The notes beneath the pieces are model-generated. The model worked only from the letters and a program-made list of their open reading frames with translations. It was not told the origin of the DNA and ran no database searches. From Alviniconcha marisindica (lineage: Eukaryota > Mollusca > Gastropoda > Provannidae), in contig JABMCL010000713.1 in assembly GCA_018857735.1 (NCBI GenBank), positions 2,517,001 to 2,581,000 on the forward strand: a DNA stretch of 64,000 nt. The letters are read 5' to 3'. How positions within the stretch are numbered: position 1 is the first letter of the stretch; each line of letters begins with the position of its first letter. Shown one piece after another: positions 1-20,559 of the stretch. The position numbers and the translations under genes were made by a program.

Positions 1-300
1 GCAGTGCTCACCATGACAGAGAGGGGCACACAGACTGAAAACAAACTGACACCAGCACAAGTCTGTGTCAAACAGCACTCACCATGGCAGAGAGGGGCTG
101 CTGAACAGCGCTCACCATGGCAGAGAGGGGCTGCTGAACAGCGCTCACCATGGCAGACTCACCATGGCAGAGAGGGGCTGCTGAACAGCGCTCACCATGG
201 CAAGAGGGGCTGCTGAACAGTGCTCACCATGGCAGAGAGGTGCAGAGAGACTGATGACAGACCGACCGACAGACCAGCAGTACTCACCATGAGACAGAGG
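1..300. repeat. Short minisatellite, unit about 36 bp
   Basis: Tandem units carry GCTCACCATGGCAGAGAGGG and CTGCTGAACAGC, with shortened copies around 150-165. On the minus strand each unit contains CCATGGTGAGC, a donor-like string. I see no exon here; it lies in the Scm intron after exon 8. Confidence 0.85.
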
Positions 301-313
301 AACAAACAGACTG

Positions 314-1079
314 AAGACAGACAGACAGAGACCAGCACCAGTCCCTGTCCAGCATCACTCACCCTGAGAGGGAGGGGCAGAGAGACTGAAGACAGACACA
401 CAGACAGACAGAGACCAGCACCGGTCCCTGTCCAGCATCACTCACCCTGTGAGGGAGGGGCATAGAGACTGAAGACAGACAGACACACAGACAGACCAGC
501 ACCGGTCCCTGTCCAGCATCACTCACCCTGTGAGGGAGGGGCATAGAGACTGAAGACAGACAGACACACAGACAGACCAGCACCGGTCCCTGTCCAGCAT
601 CACTCACCCTGAGAGGGAGGGGCAGAGAAACTGAAGACAGACAGACACACAGACAGACCAGCACCGGTCCCTGTCCAGCATCACTCACCCTGAGAGGGAG
701 GGGCATAGAGACTGAAGACAGACAACACAAGATCAGCACCAGTCCCTGTCCAGCATCACTCACCCTGAGAGGGAGGGGCATAGAGACTGAAGACAGACAG
801 ACACACAGACAGACCAGCACCGGTCCCTGTCCAGCATCACTCACCCTGAGAGGGAGGGGCAGAGAAACTGAAGACAGACACACAGACACCAGCACCGGTC
901 CCTGTCCAGCATCACTCACCCTGTGAGGGAGGGGCAGAGAAACTGAAGACAGACACACAGATCAGCACCAGTCCCTGTCCAGCATCACTCACCCTGAGAG
1001 GGAGGGGCAGAGAAACTGAAGACAGACAGACAGACAGACAGACAGAGACCAGCATCGGTCCCTGTCCAGCATCACTCAC
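314..1079. repeat. Exon-8-derived minisatellite, unit about 80 bp, nine copies plus the genuine boundary
   Basis: Every unit holds, on the minus strand, CTTCAG, then CCCCTCCCTCTCAGG, then GTGAGTGATGCTGGACAGGG. The middle part is the last bases of Scm exon 8 and the GTGAGTGATG is its splice donor. Copies differ in the CAGACAGA spacer length and a few substitutions (for example TGTGAGGG for TGAGAGGG). Confidence 0.9.
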
Positions 1080-10578
<9,499 letters not shown>

Positions 10579-10750
10579 ACTGGACACTGTGAATTCTCCA
10601 CTGCAAAGTGAAGAAAGTATGCATGTTACCAGAAAATATGATCAGACTAAACAGAGATTTTTTTTTAAGTGAATGTTTTTTGCAATGATGTTACTAAAAA
10701 ATTTTATTGTGCTACTGTTACTAGTGTTAGCAGCAGCCAATGTTTCTGCA

Positions 10751-10787
10751 TGGGGGGGGGGGGGGGGGGGGGGGGGGAATTAAAACA
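10751..10787. repeat. Poly-G run of about 37 bases
   Basis: Uninterrupted G run in the flank upstream of Scm coding exon 1. True length is uncertain for sequencing reasons. Confidence 0.9.
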
Positions 10788-10989
10788 AAAACAAATTCAA
10801 ATAACTAAGATTACTGAATTAGTAATCTGAACTAAATATGAAACAAAGCTTTCTTTGCAACAGTTTTTGCAATAAAGTATAGAGTTCCTGCTAGGATGAA
10901 TAAAGTATAAATCTGTTATTGTTAACGCAACATATAAACACTTAAAGCCATTCAACCGCAAATCTTTGCACTACACCAGTACACTGCAT

Positions 10990-11590
10990 ACAACTAATAA
11001 CCCATGGTGGATGGGGTACTGTACATTCACAATCCCAGATCAACTGACTCAGCAACAACAGACTATGGTGTTACTGTTAGCAAAACACAGCTGAGTCCTT
11101 CCCCTCTTCTTCACTGTAACTGTAAGTGTAACTGCACACAAAGTCTAATAACTCATGGTGGATGGGGGACTGTACACTCACAATCCCAAATCACATGACT
11201 CAGCAACAACAACGACTATGGTGTTACTGTTAGCAAACACAGCTGAGTCCCTCCCCTCTTCTTCACTGTAACTGTAAGTGTAACTGCACACAAAGTCTAA
11301 TAACTCATGGTGGATGGGGGACTGTACACTCACAATCCCAAATCACATGACTCAGCAACAACAACAACAGACTACGGTGTTACTGTTAGCAAAACACAGC
11401 TGAGTCCTTCCCCTCTTCTTCACTGTAACTGTAACTGCATACAAGTTACAACTAATAACTCATTACTCATGGTGGATGGGGGACTGTACACTCACAATCC
11501 CAAATCACATGACTCAGCAACAACAACAGACTATGGTGCTACTGTTAGCAAACACAGCTGAGCCCCTCCCCTCTTCTTCACTGAAACTAG
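10990..11590. repeat. Tandem repeat, unit about 150 bp, four copies
   Basis: Each unit contains AACTCATGGTGGATGGGGGA, TCACATGACTCAGCAACAAC, GTTACTGTTAGCAAA and CCCTCTTCTTCACTGTAACT. Copies are very similar, so the expansion is recent. Confidence 0.92.
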
Positions 11591-12760
11591 TGTAAGTGAC
11601 CAATTCTTCATTTAATATTTTTATTTAAATAAATATTTTTTATTAGTTTATATTTAAATATTACATGTATCTCAATTCCATACCACTTTCCTTCTCTCTC
11701 TCTTTAATTTTTTTATTATTTTTTTTATTATACCATTTTGGCAGTCTAAATGGCATCACTATTAGTATTACTATTAGTTTATTAAGTATTAATGTACACA
11801 GCATTTAGAGTGGCCAAAGCTTCTTCACAAAGTCAAGTTTATTGAAATTATTCTCTAAAAGTAAAATGAGTGATGTGCTGCATCAAGTCCTGCATTCTGT
11901 AGGACTAAAGCAGAATGTCAAACACAGAAACTGCAGAAAACACTGAGAGTGAATCAGTAAGAAAGGTGGATCATGACAACATTTAATTTTTTTAACCAAT
12001 ATGAATTATGTTGTATTAACTGTGCCACCTTCTCTTCACCTTGCATCCAATGTGACTGTAACTGTAACTAGTGTAACATCAGCAGGCGCCAGCATTAAAA
12101 AAAAGAGCAAGAAAAACGCATTTTCACAGAGATGCCATTTATTTTGAAAAAGGTGCATTTGGAATCAAGAGTAGTGGTACTTGGTTTATGATCACAGTGC
12201 ATTCTATGAAACAACTGGTCAGCAGTTGTCATCACATCTGAGACTGCAGCACAATACTGTTACAATCCTTACTCATTAAGTTACTGACACTGGCAGCAAT
12301 GCACCTGAAACTGTGATAGTGTGAAATCTACATTAAGTGTGTTGTTTCCAGTTTTATTCTTTAGATGTGTATGATGAATAATATGTAAACATATGAAATG
12401 GGGAAGCCCTGCAACATGAGTTACTGCCAGTTTAAAATTAAATACAGTATGACTGAACTAAGCAATTCTAAATCTTGCACTACACTGTGACTGTCTTGGT
12501 AATTTTTCATGACCTCATAATATTCATCAGTGTCAACAATTTGTGAAAATCAGTGACACCAGTGTCCTCAAATTGAGGGTTTGCATGCAGTACTGTTATT
12601 GTTAATCTTCAGTAAAAGCAGAATTTATGTACTAGTACATGATATTTATTATTAGATAACGACTGAAACACTTTCGTTTAAAATGACTTGAATGAATCTG
12701 ACGTTACCACCAAAATATAAAATCTGAGAAAAGTGACATGCACTCCATGGAACTCAAGAA
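11591..12760. other. AT-rich DNA with no recognised feature
   Basis: No exon, RNA gene or tandem array was recognised here. It holds AT-rich runs and short unrelated motifs only. It lies between Scm and ANAPC13, so unannotated 5' exons or regulatory DNA are possible. Confidence 0.5.
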
Positions 12761-12764
12761 CAGT

Positions 12765-13310
12765 TTATTAACGAGAAATGCGAAACGGACTCGTTGCGCC
12801 GTCCAGTCGGTACTTCGGGGAGCGGGGTTGGGGGGGGACAAAAAAGCCAAGGCTGATGTTCCGACGTTCCTTTATATTTACGCAGGAAACCTGTTAAAGG
12901 CTCGGGCGTGCCTCACTTATCTCGTCTGCAGCACATGCAGTGGACCACAGTATGTGGCCAATGCCATCAATTTGTTCAAAGTGTAAACACTCCCATCGGC
13001 GTGGCATCGTCATCGAATGATAGAAACAAACCCCAGCCCCTATTTCGAGTAAAATAGTTACATTAAATATACTCAAAGTCGACAGAAGGCCGAAGGAATC
13101 TGCACCCAAAACCTCTATTACCTCTCTTCCGTGAAATCTTATTGATTTCAAGACAGAATTACCGTCAAAACATCTACAACATGCGCCATTACAATTCCAC
13201 AATTCTCGCAAAATCTCGGCGTCCCGCCAGAGAGTTAATTCCCTTTTTCCACACTTGCATGGTGGCCGTCTTTTGAGTTTGGTTGTGAGTGTGACCGAAT
13301 AAAAATTAAA
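12765..13310. promoter_or_regulatory. Probable shared promoter region of Scm (minus) and ANAPC13 (plus)
   Basis: This stretch is visibly richer in CG dinucleotides than the AT-rich flanks (for example CGAAACGGACTCGTTGCGCC near 12781) and directly precedes the ANAPC13 ATG. Scm is transcribed the other way, and its first visible exon begins with an acceptor, so its 5' exon lies to the right of 10600. No TATA box or start site was identified. Confidence 0.45.
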
Positions 13311-13547
13311 ATGGACAGTGAAATTCAGAGCTGGCAGAGACCGGGTCGTCTTTTGGACATGATTGACGATAAATGGAGGGAGGACGTGCTTCCAATGGAG
13401 GACATCGCTGTACCTCAGATGGAACTTCCGGAGCTTGAACAGGACAATGGACCTTCCACAGAAACTTTGCAGGAACAGGAGCAGAAGTGGACAGATCTGG
13501 CGTTGCAGTCGTTGCACGAACAGACTCCAACATCCACCCAGAGCTGA
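13311..13547 (+). CDS. ANAPC13: Anaphase-promoting complex subunit 13, complete
   Basis: 78-residue protein, close to the 74 residues of human ANAPC13. It begins MDSEIQSWQRPGRLLDMIDD and contains KWREDVLP, EDIAVPQMELPE, EQDNG and the strongly conserved EQEQKWTDLALQSLHE. The family subunit is a small, mostly extended protein that stabilises the TPR subunits of the APC/C ubiquitin ligase. The whole reading frame is in one exon, with an A-rich leader immediately before the ATG and TGA at 13545. A donor-like CAACAG|GTAGCC at about 13616 could remove a 3'UTR intron. Head-to-head with Scm. Confidence 0.96.
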   Translation: MDSEIQSWQRPGRLLDMIDDKWREDVLPMEDIAVPQMELPELEQDNGPSTETLQEQEQKWTDLALQSLHEQTPTSTQS

Positions 13548-13639
13548 CGAGGTCTATCCTTTGAGTACAGTAAACTAAGCCACAGGTACAGATTACACGG
13601 CGCTGTGTTCAACAGGTAGCCAAAGATCTCTAATAACAG

Positions 13640-14365
13640 AAAAGGGAATATTCTATTTTTGCAGAATACGTCGCTTCAGGACAGCCATCCAGGAATCTGG
13701 CACTGGTTTCTGTTTTTCTTATTCTGTAGAATACATTGCTAGCATCCAGGAATCAGGCATTGGTGCAACGGACTGGGGTGTGCAGCAGTGGTGACGGTCA
13801 GGGCCGACTTGAACAAGTTGAAGCACTTGGTTGGTGTGACGGGTTGGGTACTCAGCGGTGTCTCTGTAGAATACGTCACTTGACATCCAGGAATCTGGCA
13901 TTGATGCGACGGGTTGGGTGTGTAGTTTTTTGTTGTTGTTTTTTTAGTAGAATACGTCGCTTGACATCCATCCAGGGATCTTGCATTGGTGCAGCAGGTT
14001 GGGTGTGCAGCAGTTTTTTTCTGTAGCATACATAGCTTGACATCCAGGAAACTGGCATTGGTGTGATGGGTTGGGTGTGCAGCAGTTTCTAATGGATAGA
14101 ATACATCGCTTGACATCTGATATCCAGGAATCTGGCATTGGTGTGATGGGTTGGGTGTGCAGCAGTTTTTCTGTAGTATACATTGGCCATTGCTTGACAT
14201 CCATGAATCTGGCATTGGTATGACAGGTTGGGTGCACAGTAGTTTTTTTGTAACATACAAAATGATACATTGCTTGACAATGACATCAAGGAATCTGGCA
14301 TTGGTGTGACGGGTTAGATGTGCAGCAGTTTTTCTAACAGGTAGAATACATCCCTTGACATCCTG
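13640..14365. repeat. Tandem repeat, unit about 70-85 bp, eight to nine copies
   Basis: Units contain GACATCCAGGAATCTGGCAT, TGGTGTGACGGGTTGGGTGT, GCAGCAGTTTTTCTGTAGAA and TACATCGCTT. It starts just after the donor-like site behind ANAPC13, so it may sit in a 3'UTR intron. Confidence 0.9.
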
Positions 14366-15235
14366 ATCATCATGTTGACATTGTACCACTACTGTGTTGT
14401 GTCAGAATTAAAACAAATCATTTTAGAACTTTGGGTTTGAGACAATAACAGTTAACACTACTGTAATTAACAGTGTATCGTTGTATGTTTGCAGAAATAT
14501 GTTCACAGCCTGCGGTGCCAGCATTGCTCAGCATGATTGTGGGAAGGACTGCAGAAGAGTTTATCAGACGGTCTATGGAGCACAGAAACTTGATCTGAAG
14601 ACTGTTAATCAACTTAATATCACTATAATGATAAACGTTTTGTACAAAGACTTTATTATTTACAGTCTTTGCTTAATTATTAGCAATAGCATTCATCTGC
14701 AAGGTTCATTAGCAGCCCACACCCAGTTCCATCATCACAATTTACTTTTGAAGAATTTAAGTATTAAAAAAAAAATCTTGACAGTGATAAACTGATATAT
14801 AATTATAAAGTTTAAGTTGGTATGAACTGTTATAAGGTTAGATGGAATGGTTGGCAATAGCCAGTTTGAGCATCTGCTAGCTTTATGTGCCATTGGACAC
14901 AAGGGCAGTATGGAAGGGACTACCTTTCTGGAATGTGTGTGTAAATTCTGTAATTGTTGAAATTTGTAAATTGTATGTATACATGTATATTTTGTATAAT
15001 GTTCTGCTTGTGTGTTTTGACTGAGTGTGCAGACACTGTCTGAATTGGGGGTATATATTTATGAAACTGCTTGTTTTCCAAGTAATTCTGACTAGTTCCA
15101 CACCTGTTTTAATTTGCTGTTCAGGTTTGGTACTCCCTGTTCCAGGTGTTGGAAGGGGGGCAGGGAGCGTACATGAGGCATAATTTTTGTTCCTTTTTAT
15201 AATAGTTTGAAAGTTAAAAAATATTATTAGCAATA

Positions 15236-15269
<34 letters not shown>

Positions 15270-15645
15270 AGTTTACTCATTTTACAGACATACATGTATA
15301 CATATATCTAGGTGTAGGTGAGTGTGACTCGGTGTGTGGGTGGGTGTATGCGTGCATGTAAGAGAGAGTACTGATGGATGACTGGAGAGACAGATTGATG
15401 GAGAGAGACGGAGTATGATGTGAATATTAGTCGTTATGGATGGAATGGTTTGCGCTGGAGCTTGGGAATAAAACCATTCATTGAGATTTCATTCCTGGTT
15501 TTGACGTACAATTGTGTATGAAATCAGAACAGCTGATGATAATGGAACCTACTTGACTAAAGATCTGGAGTTTCGTTAAGCTTGTTTCAGGCAGGAAATG
15601 TACATGTGACATCAGTCTTCTTTTTTGGGCTTGAATACACCTAGG
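14366..15645. other. Region downstream of ANAPC13, possible 3'UTR exon, (TA)n
   Basis: A GTATGTTTGCAG acceptor-like site at about 14482-14493 could begin a 3'UTR exon of ANAPC13. AATAAA occurs at about 15469 (GGGAATAAAACC). A (TA)n tract lies at 15239-15266. No coding sequence was recognised. Confidence 0.35.
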
Positions 15646-15648
15646 GTC

Positions 15649-15830
15649 ACACAGCATCAACACCTAGGGTCAGGGTCACACAGCATCAACACCTAGGGTC
15701 AGGGTCACACATTAACACCATGGGTCAGGGTCACAGCATCAATACCTAGGGTCAGGGTCACACAGCATCAACACCTAGAGTCAGGGTCACACAGCATCAA
15801 CACCTAGGGTCATAACTGTATCAACACCTA
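15649..15830. repeat. 29-bp tandem repeat, about seven copies
   Basis: Unit CACCTAGGGTCAGGGTCACA followed by CAGCATCAA, with small deletions and substitutions. Confidence 0.92.
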
Positions 15831-15904
15831 CTGTGGTGGGGATCTTCATGTACAGCCTCCTGGTCATACACTCTGGTGTTTACCGGACAAGGGTTTTGAC
15901 TCTG

Positions 15905-16565
15905 TCACAACAATGCCCACTGTGTCACAACACCTACTGTCAGTGACACACGTTACAACAACACCCACCGTGTCACAACACATACCATCACAATACCCAC
16001 TGTGTCACAACACCTCTGTCAGTGTCACACGTCACAACTACATCCACTGTGTCAACACGTACCATCACAATACCCACTGTGTCACAACACCTACTGTCAG
16101 TGTCACACGTCACAACTACACCCACTGTGTCACAACACATACCATCACAATACCCACTGTGTCACATCTATTGTCACAGCACTCACTGTTACAACACCTA
16201 CTGTCACAACAACATCCACAGTCACAACACTTACTGTATCACATCTATGTGTCATAACACCAAGTGTGTCACAACACCTACTGTTACAGCACCCACAGTG
16301 TCAACACCTACTGTCACAACAACACCCAATGTGTCAACACCTGTCAACACCACCCACTGTCACAACACCCATTGTATTAACACCCACTGTGTTGACACCT
16401 GTCACCCAACACCCACTGTGTCAACACCTACTGTCATAACAACACCCACTGATTCACAACACCTACTGTCACAACAACACCCACTGTATTAACACCTACT
16501 CAGGCTACTGTCACAACACCTACTATCACAACACCTACTGTCAGTGTCACAACACCACCTACCTG
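15905..16565. repeat. Degenerate tandem array of CAC/TGTCA-rich units
   Basis: Mixed units built from TGTCACAACACCTACTGTCA, GTGTCACACGTCACAACTAC, and CCATCACAATACCCACTGTG. Higher-order copies of about 115 bp are visible at 15950-16160. Reading frames here are repeat artefacts. Confidence 0.88.
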
Positions 16566-16587
16566 CTAGGTCTGGTCAAAAGATGCA

Positions 16588-16720
16588 ATGTGCATCTACT
16601 GTTGCAACAAAGGTACAAAACGCACCTACTGTTGCAACAAAGGTACAAAACACACCTACTGTTGCAACAAAGGTACAAAATGCACCTACTGTTGCAACAA
16701 AAGAAACAACACATCTGCAT
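16588..16720. repeat. 30-bp tandem repeat, four copies plus degenerate tail
   Basis: Unit ACCTACTGTTGCAACAAAGG then TACAAAACGC; diverged copies continue to about 16830. Confidence 0.9.
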
Positions 16721-16830
16721 GTTGCAACACAAGACTGCACACATCTTGTTTCAACAAAAGACGACACACATCCACTGTTACTGCATACGACACAGTATGC
16801 ATTCTTTGTGGCACGACAAAAGATGCAACA

Positions 16831-18105
16831 TGTACCCTATATATAAGTATTTTTGCTTGCTGCATGGCCCAACTGTTATGTTGTTAATGTATTGTTATTA
16901 TATATATATATGAAATAAATTTTGTTTAAACCAACATGTACCCTCCCGTGTCATGACAAAATCTGACTGTATCATAGCAGAGGACACCTCATCCACTGTT
17001 ATCAATCACGACCATGCACACACCCAGTCAGAACAAAAGAAAACACACAGTCACAGTCACTGTGGCAGTACACAACACACATCCACTGCATCGCCACAAA
17101 AGACACAACCACGGTTCAAGATTGACATGGAAGTTTATTGTCAGATTTGCTGCAACAGAAATATTTTTTTATATTTCAATAAATTAGGGCTGAAATGTAA
17201 TCAATTTCCACTAAATGCACTGACACATAGTTCAACTTGTATTTTCCCAAGTGCCTTTTATTACCTGGCAGTGGCCTCCATATTTCAAGACTTCAAAAAT
17301 CAAAAACCTCCATGAGAACAAAAGAGCAACTGTGGAATGAAATGCACACTAATAAAAATTATTATAATATGCACACTAATTACATCAATGTATTATGCAC
17401 TGCATTTGCAAAGCCACTGGCATTACTAAATTACACAAATTTACTCACATCAAACATAAATTTATATACAGACTAACGAAGCAAGCACTGGCAGCAACTT
17501 TCCTTCAGCGTGAGATTGTGCAACGTTAGCTGTCAGTCTTAGAAAGCAGCTTCTGAAACAGACTTGTGCAACAGAACTGTCTGAAAGCACATTCCTCTCA
17601 GATTCAATTCGGCTGAAAAACAAAAGGACTCAAACTCAAAGCATCTGCTATGCTATTGCCTTGTGGTGAGTTATACAGTATTCATTCAAGGTCTCGAAAT
17701 GGGTTGAACGGGTAGAAGAGAGCAAAACAAAAATAATCATTCTTGTAATGTGCAGTTCTTTAACTAGCTGTATAAACAACTCGTGACAAAAACCACAGCA
17801 AGATACATTTCAGCAAACAGAACCTTAAAATTAAATACAGTAAAATGAAGCATTCCGTGCGAAAATGCTCCCTTGATTTTTATATTACATTCAATTTTTA
17901 AACCTTGATTCGACAGTGATGGATAACAGGGTCTGGCAGCATAGAATAATGAGTGTCCCAGACTGTCCGCACTGCATACATCCTTAATTATTTTTTATTT
18001 TTTTACATCAGGCATGAAAGCTATGTGTTGACTGCATGCTGCCAGAAGAACACAATCAAAGAGGCTGTGAACAACCAACAAGCCAGATGTGACACCTGAC
18101 AGTGT
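16831..18105. other. AT-rich intergenic DNA
   Basis: Contains a short (TA) run near 16900 followed by AATAAA. No exon, RNA gene or mobile element was recognised. Confidence 0.45.
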
Positions 18106-18124
18106 TTTCTGTAACAGTCAGTCA

Positions 18125-18320
18125 CATGAGAGGATCCAAACTGAAAATAAAACCATTGGAGCACATCAAAACAAAGTCCTCCATCTTCAGTTTTTATTTT
18201 GATCTCTTTTTACCTGCTGGATCTAAACTGGAAATAAAACCAATGGAGCATATTAAAATGAAGTTCTCCATCTTCAGTTTTTCTTTTGATCTCATTTACC
18301 TGTTGGAGAACTGCAGACAC
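18125..18320. repeat. Tandem duplication, unit about 105 bp
   Basis: Two copies of a unit with GGATCCAAACTGAAAATAAA, ACCATTGGAGCACAT and CTCCATCTTCAGTTTTTATT. Confidence 0.85.
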
Positions 18321-18679
18321 TGAATAAGTGAAACGTTGAAAATAAATTTTGTTCAACATGAAGAAGAGGTCCAAATAAAAACCTGAAATCACAGATTTTG
18401 TTTTGAAATGCCTTTATTTTTTTAAGACTAACACTCACCACTGAAAACATTTTTTTTTAACAAACGTCCCCCCCCCCACCCCCTCCCTACAAATGAACAC
18501 ACACACACAGTGTTATGACACACTCCTGGTCAATTTGGCAAGTAAACAAATCGGACGGATGTTTTAAATAATCGGCGGCATATAATACTGATTTTTGTCG
18601 TGTAACTGATTCAACATTATTTCGATGAGACCAGGCTGGCACAAAATTCAAAAAGCAACCCAGCCCAGTCTTTAGCCTT

Positions 18680-19115
18680 GCAAAGACAGCTTTTGTCAAC
18701 AAACAGAAAAACATCACTTTTGTGAACACTAACATATAAATGCAGCTTTTGTCAGCAGAGAAATACAGCTTTTGCTGATAGAGAAACATTGCTTTCTTTC
18801 AGCAGACAGAACAATGAGCTCTAGCCAACAACAAAATACAGCTCTTGACAACAGACACAGTTCTTCTCCACAAATAAAATAATACAGATTGTCAACAGAT
18901 GTAATACCAGCACAGCTTCTGTTTGTGAGAGAAACACAACTGTTGTCAACAGACAGTGGTATACCACTTCTGCCAACAGGCTAATACATCTCTTGTCAAC
19001 AAATGGAGCAAAGCAGCATTGTTACAAGAGCAAAAGGACTACCGGTCTCGTCAAAAGGGGGAATACAGACAGCTTTTGTCAACAGGCAGAGGAAAACAGC
19101 TTCTGTCAATTGAGA
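18680..19115. repeat. Degenerate array of CAGCTTTTGTCAACAGA-type units
   Basis: About ten irregular copies of ACAGCTTTTGTCAACAGACA at 30-45 bp spacing, many diverged. Confidence 0.75.
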
Positions 19116-19149
19116 GAGAAATCTACATCAACTTTCTGAGATCACAAGT

Positions 19150-19563
19150 TTAAAGGGAAAAAAATTCAAGATGGTAGATCTGCGTGCTCTGGAAAGCCCA
19201 TACGTGCTCCAACTTGTCTCTCTGGAGTTTTCCCAGCATTGCCTTTAAAACAGTTCCAATGTTCGTCTGACTGACACTGGCCCTTTCAAGGAAGATCATC
19301 GAGCACTGCCTCTTTCTATTCCTCTCTCCTCCAAGGAACCAATGGCGTGACTGATGTCCCTGGCTTTGCGCCAAGGCAGTGTGCAGACTTTTCTGGGATG
19401 GGAGGCAGAGCGCACAGTAAATATGGTACATCGTGACCAATGTTTCACTTCTACTTCTCCCTAATGGTTCAACCTCTTTGTGGGTGCTGATGTACTGTGT
19501 GACTAAGTAGAAGATGCGTCCTTGAAGTGAGTTCAGACCTCCGTGGTCACAGGATGTGTACAC
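19150..19563 (-). other. Unrecognised 137-codon open frame
   Basis: Non-repetitive open frame of 137 codons, with balanced composition, starting at GTG (19563) and ending LEFFSL. It has no ATG at its start and no clear acceptor; an in-frame stop lies shortly upstream. It could be a chance frame, a gene fragment or a terminal exon of an unseen gene. I do not recognise the protein. Confidence 0.2.
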
Positions 19564-19658
19564 AACTCCTTTATTTTAATTTAAAAATAATAATGTTTAA
19601 CCGTTGTTGTATCTGCCCCGTCTCCATCAAACCCACATCTGTGGCAGAGTACCATAGT

Positions 19659-19977
19659 GAGCCAGTTTGGCCTAGCGGTAAGGCGTTAGGCTGGTAAGCG
19701 GAAGGACCTCGGTTCGATACCGCTTTGGCTCTCCTTTCTCTTCAAAAGGGTTGTGGTTTGTGGACACTGTCTTGTGACTTTGTCCATCACTTCCTACTGA
19801 AACATTAAAATGGCTCTCATCGCTGCCCATCTTAATGCATTCTGGTGGTGAGAGTGTAGCGATAGGTATATATATATATATATATCCCCCCACCTCCATA
19901 CCCCCTTCCCCCCCCCTTCTCCCCATCCCTAATAAGCTGTACGGTTTCTGTGGACGTTAAGCACCATGTTTACTTAC
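19659..19977 (+). mobile_element. tRNA-derived SINE, family A, copy 1
   Basis: A tRNA-like head has box A TGGCCTAGCGG (19668-19678), box B GGTTCGATACC (19711-19721) and a 7-bp acceptor-like stem (GAGCCAG with TTGGCTC). The body includes a (TA)n-C-rich segment and the element ends GCACCATGTTTACTTAC. Flanks AGTACCA at 19648-19654 and 19978-19984 look like a target-site duplication. A second copy lies at 33325-33640 on the minus strand. Confidence 0.9.
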
Positions 19978-20139
19978 AGTACCACATCCCAAGTGGAGAT
20001 GCATATACTCCACTCCATGGTATAGCATGTGCACAAAATATGAAGTGGTCCTATTAGCATTACGTCTACAAAGTACTTTTCACACTGATAATAATACTCT
20101 CCTTTTAAGTTAAAACGGAAAACCCATCTCTTCTCTCCT

Positions 20140-20205
20140 GCATACTGATTTGTCCTTTTCTTTCTTCTCGTTCTACCAAACCATCACCAGTAAAGCCTGC
20201 ATTTG

Positions 20206-20257
<52 letters not shown>

Positions 20258-20346
20258 TAAAATGAGCGTATGTCCATAGGCCTTTGGGAGTGCTCTGGGC
20301 TCTTATGAGATGGGGTGCCATAAACAATCTATTATTATTATTATTA
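20140..20346 (+). mobile_element. Dispersed repeat family B with internal microsatellite, copy 1
   Basis: The order is ACTGAT-TTGTCCTTTTC, GCATTTGTAGTGTGTG, (GT)n at 20208-20254, then GAAATAAAATGAGC, GGGCTCTTATGAGATGGGGT and TCTATTATTATTATTAT. A copy with (GA)n instead of (GT)n lies at 34430-34690. Probably a non-autonomous retroelement tail; family unknown. Confidence 0.75.
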
Positions 20347-20425
20347 TCTAGTACCCAGTATCAGCTCTTCTTCTATTGTGGTCAATGGATTCCACAGCAG
20401 TTATGTGCACTGAAAATAGCTCGTC

Positions 20426-20449
20426 CCCCCCCCCCCCCCCCCCCCCCTC
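20426..20449. repeat. Poly-C run
   Basis: C-run of about 22 bases broken only at its right end. Confidence 0.85.
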
Positions 20450-20559
20450 CATTTCATTCACTGATACTGAGCCTCCATCATCCACATCTTCAGAATCAGA
20501 TCCACATCGACAAGTTATGACACATCTATACAGATCAATTGTTATCAAGGTCAAATACT

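Noticed and set aside
359..958. 199-codon minus-strand frame
   Set aside because: Repeat translation of the exon-8-derived array; repeats of splice-donor sequence, no independent protein.
13739..14389. 216-codon minus-strand Cys/Pro-rich frame
   Set aside because: Translation of the tandem array behind ANAPC13.
19659..19735. Functional tRNA gene
   Set aside because: A and B boxes and an acceptor stem exist, but the anticodon arm does not fold properly and the sequence continues into a 320-bp element with a second copy elsewhere, so it is a SINE head.
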